Source of the DNA: Pseudomonas fluorescens
Lineage (GTDB): Bacteria; Pseudomonadota; Gammaproteobacteria; Pseudomonadales; Pseudomonadaceae
Direction of reading: 5' to 3'
Assembly (NCBI RefSeq): GCF_001902145.1
Contig: NZ_MRST01000025.1
Span: 1-64,000, forward strand
DNA: 64,000 nucleotides
Position 1 is the first letter of the stretch, and every line of letters starts with the position of its first letter. This document shows, piece after piece, positions 63,112 through 64,000 of the stretch. A program made the position numbers and the translations under genes. A model generated the notes under the pieces. That model was not told the origin of the DNA, made no database searches, and was given only the letters and a program-made list of their open reading frames with translations.

Positions 63112-64000
63112 ATGTATCTGGTGTGTGGTGAAGCGCTGTTCGATTTCTTCAGCGAGGAGGATGCCAGCGGGCAGGCCGCCAAGCTCAATTACAAGGCGAT
63201 TGCCGGTGGCTCGCCGTTCAACGTGGCGGTGGGTTTGCGCCGCCTGGGGATCGAGTCAGGGTTCTTCGCGGGGCTGTCCACCGATTACCTCGGACGGCGC
63301 TTGCAGCAGGTATTGAAAGACGAAGGTATCAGCGAACGCTTTCTGGTTGAGTTCGACGCGCCGACCACCTTGGCGATGGTCGCCGTGGGCGCCAACGGCT
63401 CGCCGCAGTACAGCTTTCGCGGCGAAGGCTGCGCCGACCGGCAATTGCAACTGACGCACCTGCCGCCCCTGGGCGATGAGATTCGCGGGCTGCATGTGGG
63501 CTCGTTTTCGCTGGTGGTACAACCCGTTGGTGACACGCTGCTCAGCCTGGTCAAGCGCGAAAGCGGCAAGCGCCTGATCAGCCTCGACCCCAACGTGCGC
63601 CTTAACCCGCAGCCCGATATCCAGCTGTGGCGTGCGCGGGTCGCGGAGCTGGTGCAACACGCCGACCTGATCAAGGTCAGCGACGAAGACCTGCATCTGC
63701 TCTACCCCGAGCAGTCACCGGAAAGCGTGCTGCAAGGTTGGCTGCAACACCGTTGCCGGCTGGTGTTCCTCACCCGTGGGAGCGATGGCGCGTCAGTGTT
63801 CAGCCGCCAGCATGGCACCTGGTCGCAACCTGCGGTCAAGGTGGTGATGGCCGATACGGTGGGCGCTGGTGATACTTTCCAGGCGGCGCTGATTGCGTGG
63901 CTGACGGAGCAGCAGTTGGATTCGGTTGACGGGCTGCAAAAACTGAGCCGCGAGCAGATCGACGCCATGCTGGGCTTCGCGATTCGGGCTGCCGCACTGA
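63112..64000 (+). CDS. mtlZ: Fructokinase, PfkB family (3' end beyond the window)
   Basis: The frame is open from ATG 63112 to the window end, giving 296 codons; no stop is reached. PfkB signatures are present: AGGSPFNVAVGLRRLG (about residues 31-46) and, near the C-terminus, DTVGAGDTFQAALIAW with the catalytic aspartate of GAGD. It phosphorylates fructose produced from mannitol or sorbitol by MtlD. GAGCGAGC precedes the start. As the last known gene of mtlEFGKDYZ it should end shortly after the window. Confidence 0.94.
   Translation, partial: MYLVCGEALFDFFSEEDASGQAAKLNYKAIAGGSPFNVAVGLRRLGIESGFFAGLSTDYLGRRLQQVLKDEGISERFLVEFDAPTTLAMVAVGANGSPQYSFRGEGCADRQLQLTHLPPLGDEIRGLHVGSFSLVVQPVGDTLLSLVKRESGKRLISLDPNVRLNPQPDIQLWRARVAELVQHADLIKVSDEDLHLLYPEQSPESVLQGWLQHRCRLVFLTRGSDGASVFSRQHGTWSQPAVKVVMADTVGAGDTFQAALIAWLTEQQLDSVDGLQKLSREQIDAMLGFAIRAAAL

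Overview
The window is a 64 kb chromosomal stretch of a fluorescent Pseudomonas, most likely of the P. fluorescens group. This rests on gene content (MuxABC-OpmB efflux, the GlgE trehalose-to-glucan pathway, the mtlEFGKDYZ mannitol operon, phosphatidylcholine synthase, DUF3203) and on ten copies of Pseudomonas-type REP doublets (REPINs) of three sequence classes. Gene density is high, and I see no rRNA, tRNA, IS element or CRISPR array.

Region by region. 1-8.2 kb is housekeeping: the end of nrdB, a DUF1289 protein, an RNA methyltransferase, pcs, a TauE-type exporter, the convergent ech-nudC pair, a UPF0149 protein, a stand-alone aroA and a small Cys-containing orphan. 8.2-20.3 kb holds regulators and transport: an NAD(P)H oxidoreductase divergent from a TetR regulator, a GNAT enzyme, LysR/MFS, a GntR-lhgO-MHS 2-hydroxyglutarate cluster whose two promoters share an operator, a secreted CAP protein, a hybrid histidine kinase and a diguanylate cyclase. 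20.3-28.1 kb is the leftward glgE / treS-maltokinase / glgB cluster, which makes branched alpha-glucan from trehalose through maltose-1-phosphate. 28.3-36.6 kb has a proline-rich miniprotein, an orphan with a serralysin-like C-terminus, mgtC, DUF3203, ccoG with a likely ANR box, a MocR regulator, an SDR and an MHYT-GGDEF-EAL protein. 36.9-45.9 kb is a four-gene efflux operon with 4-nt overlaps at every junction. Then come tpx, a glycosyltransferase and mtlR.

The most unusual part is 48.2-55.5 kb. An accessory block of about 6.5 kb lies between the mannitol activator gene mtlR and its target operon mtlE-Z. It contains a 1451-residue protein with two successive His/Cys dyads that resemble the C80 cysteine protease domains of large clostridial and MARTX toxins, a decayed second copy of mtlR, an orphan gene, and a collapsed paralogue of the large protein. 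The paralogue keeps the N-terminal module and a short C-terminal fragment and has a C8 homopolymer frameshift. Both large-protein genes have an hrp-box-like element (GGAAC-N-N15-CA core) about 65 nt before the start codon and N-termini that fit type III export rules. I infer a tandem duplication of an mtlR-plus-effector unit followed by decay of one copy.

55.5-64 kb is the mannitol/sorbitol/arabitol operon: ABC importer mtlEFGK, mannitol 2-dehydrogenase mtlD, xylulokinase mtlY and fructokinase mtlZ (cut by the window end). Its promoter has direct-repeat activator half-sites overlapping a good -35/-10 and a Crc/Hfq-type A-rich motif in the leader. REPINs sit in several telling places: between mtlE and mtlF, directly at the ribosome binding sites of mtlY and of the small gene at 7.8 kb, and in frame inside the signal peptide of the efflux outer-membrane protein.
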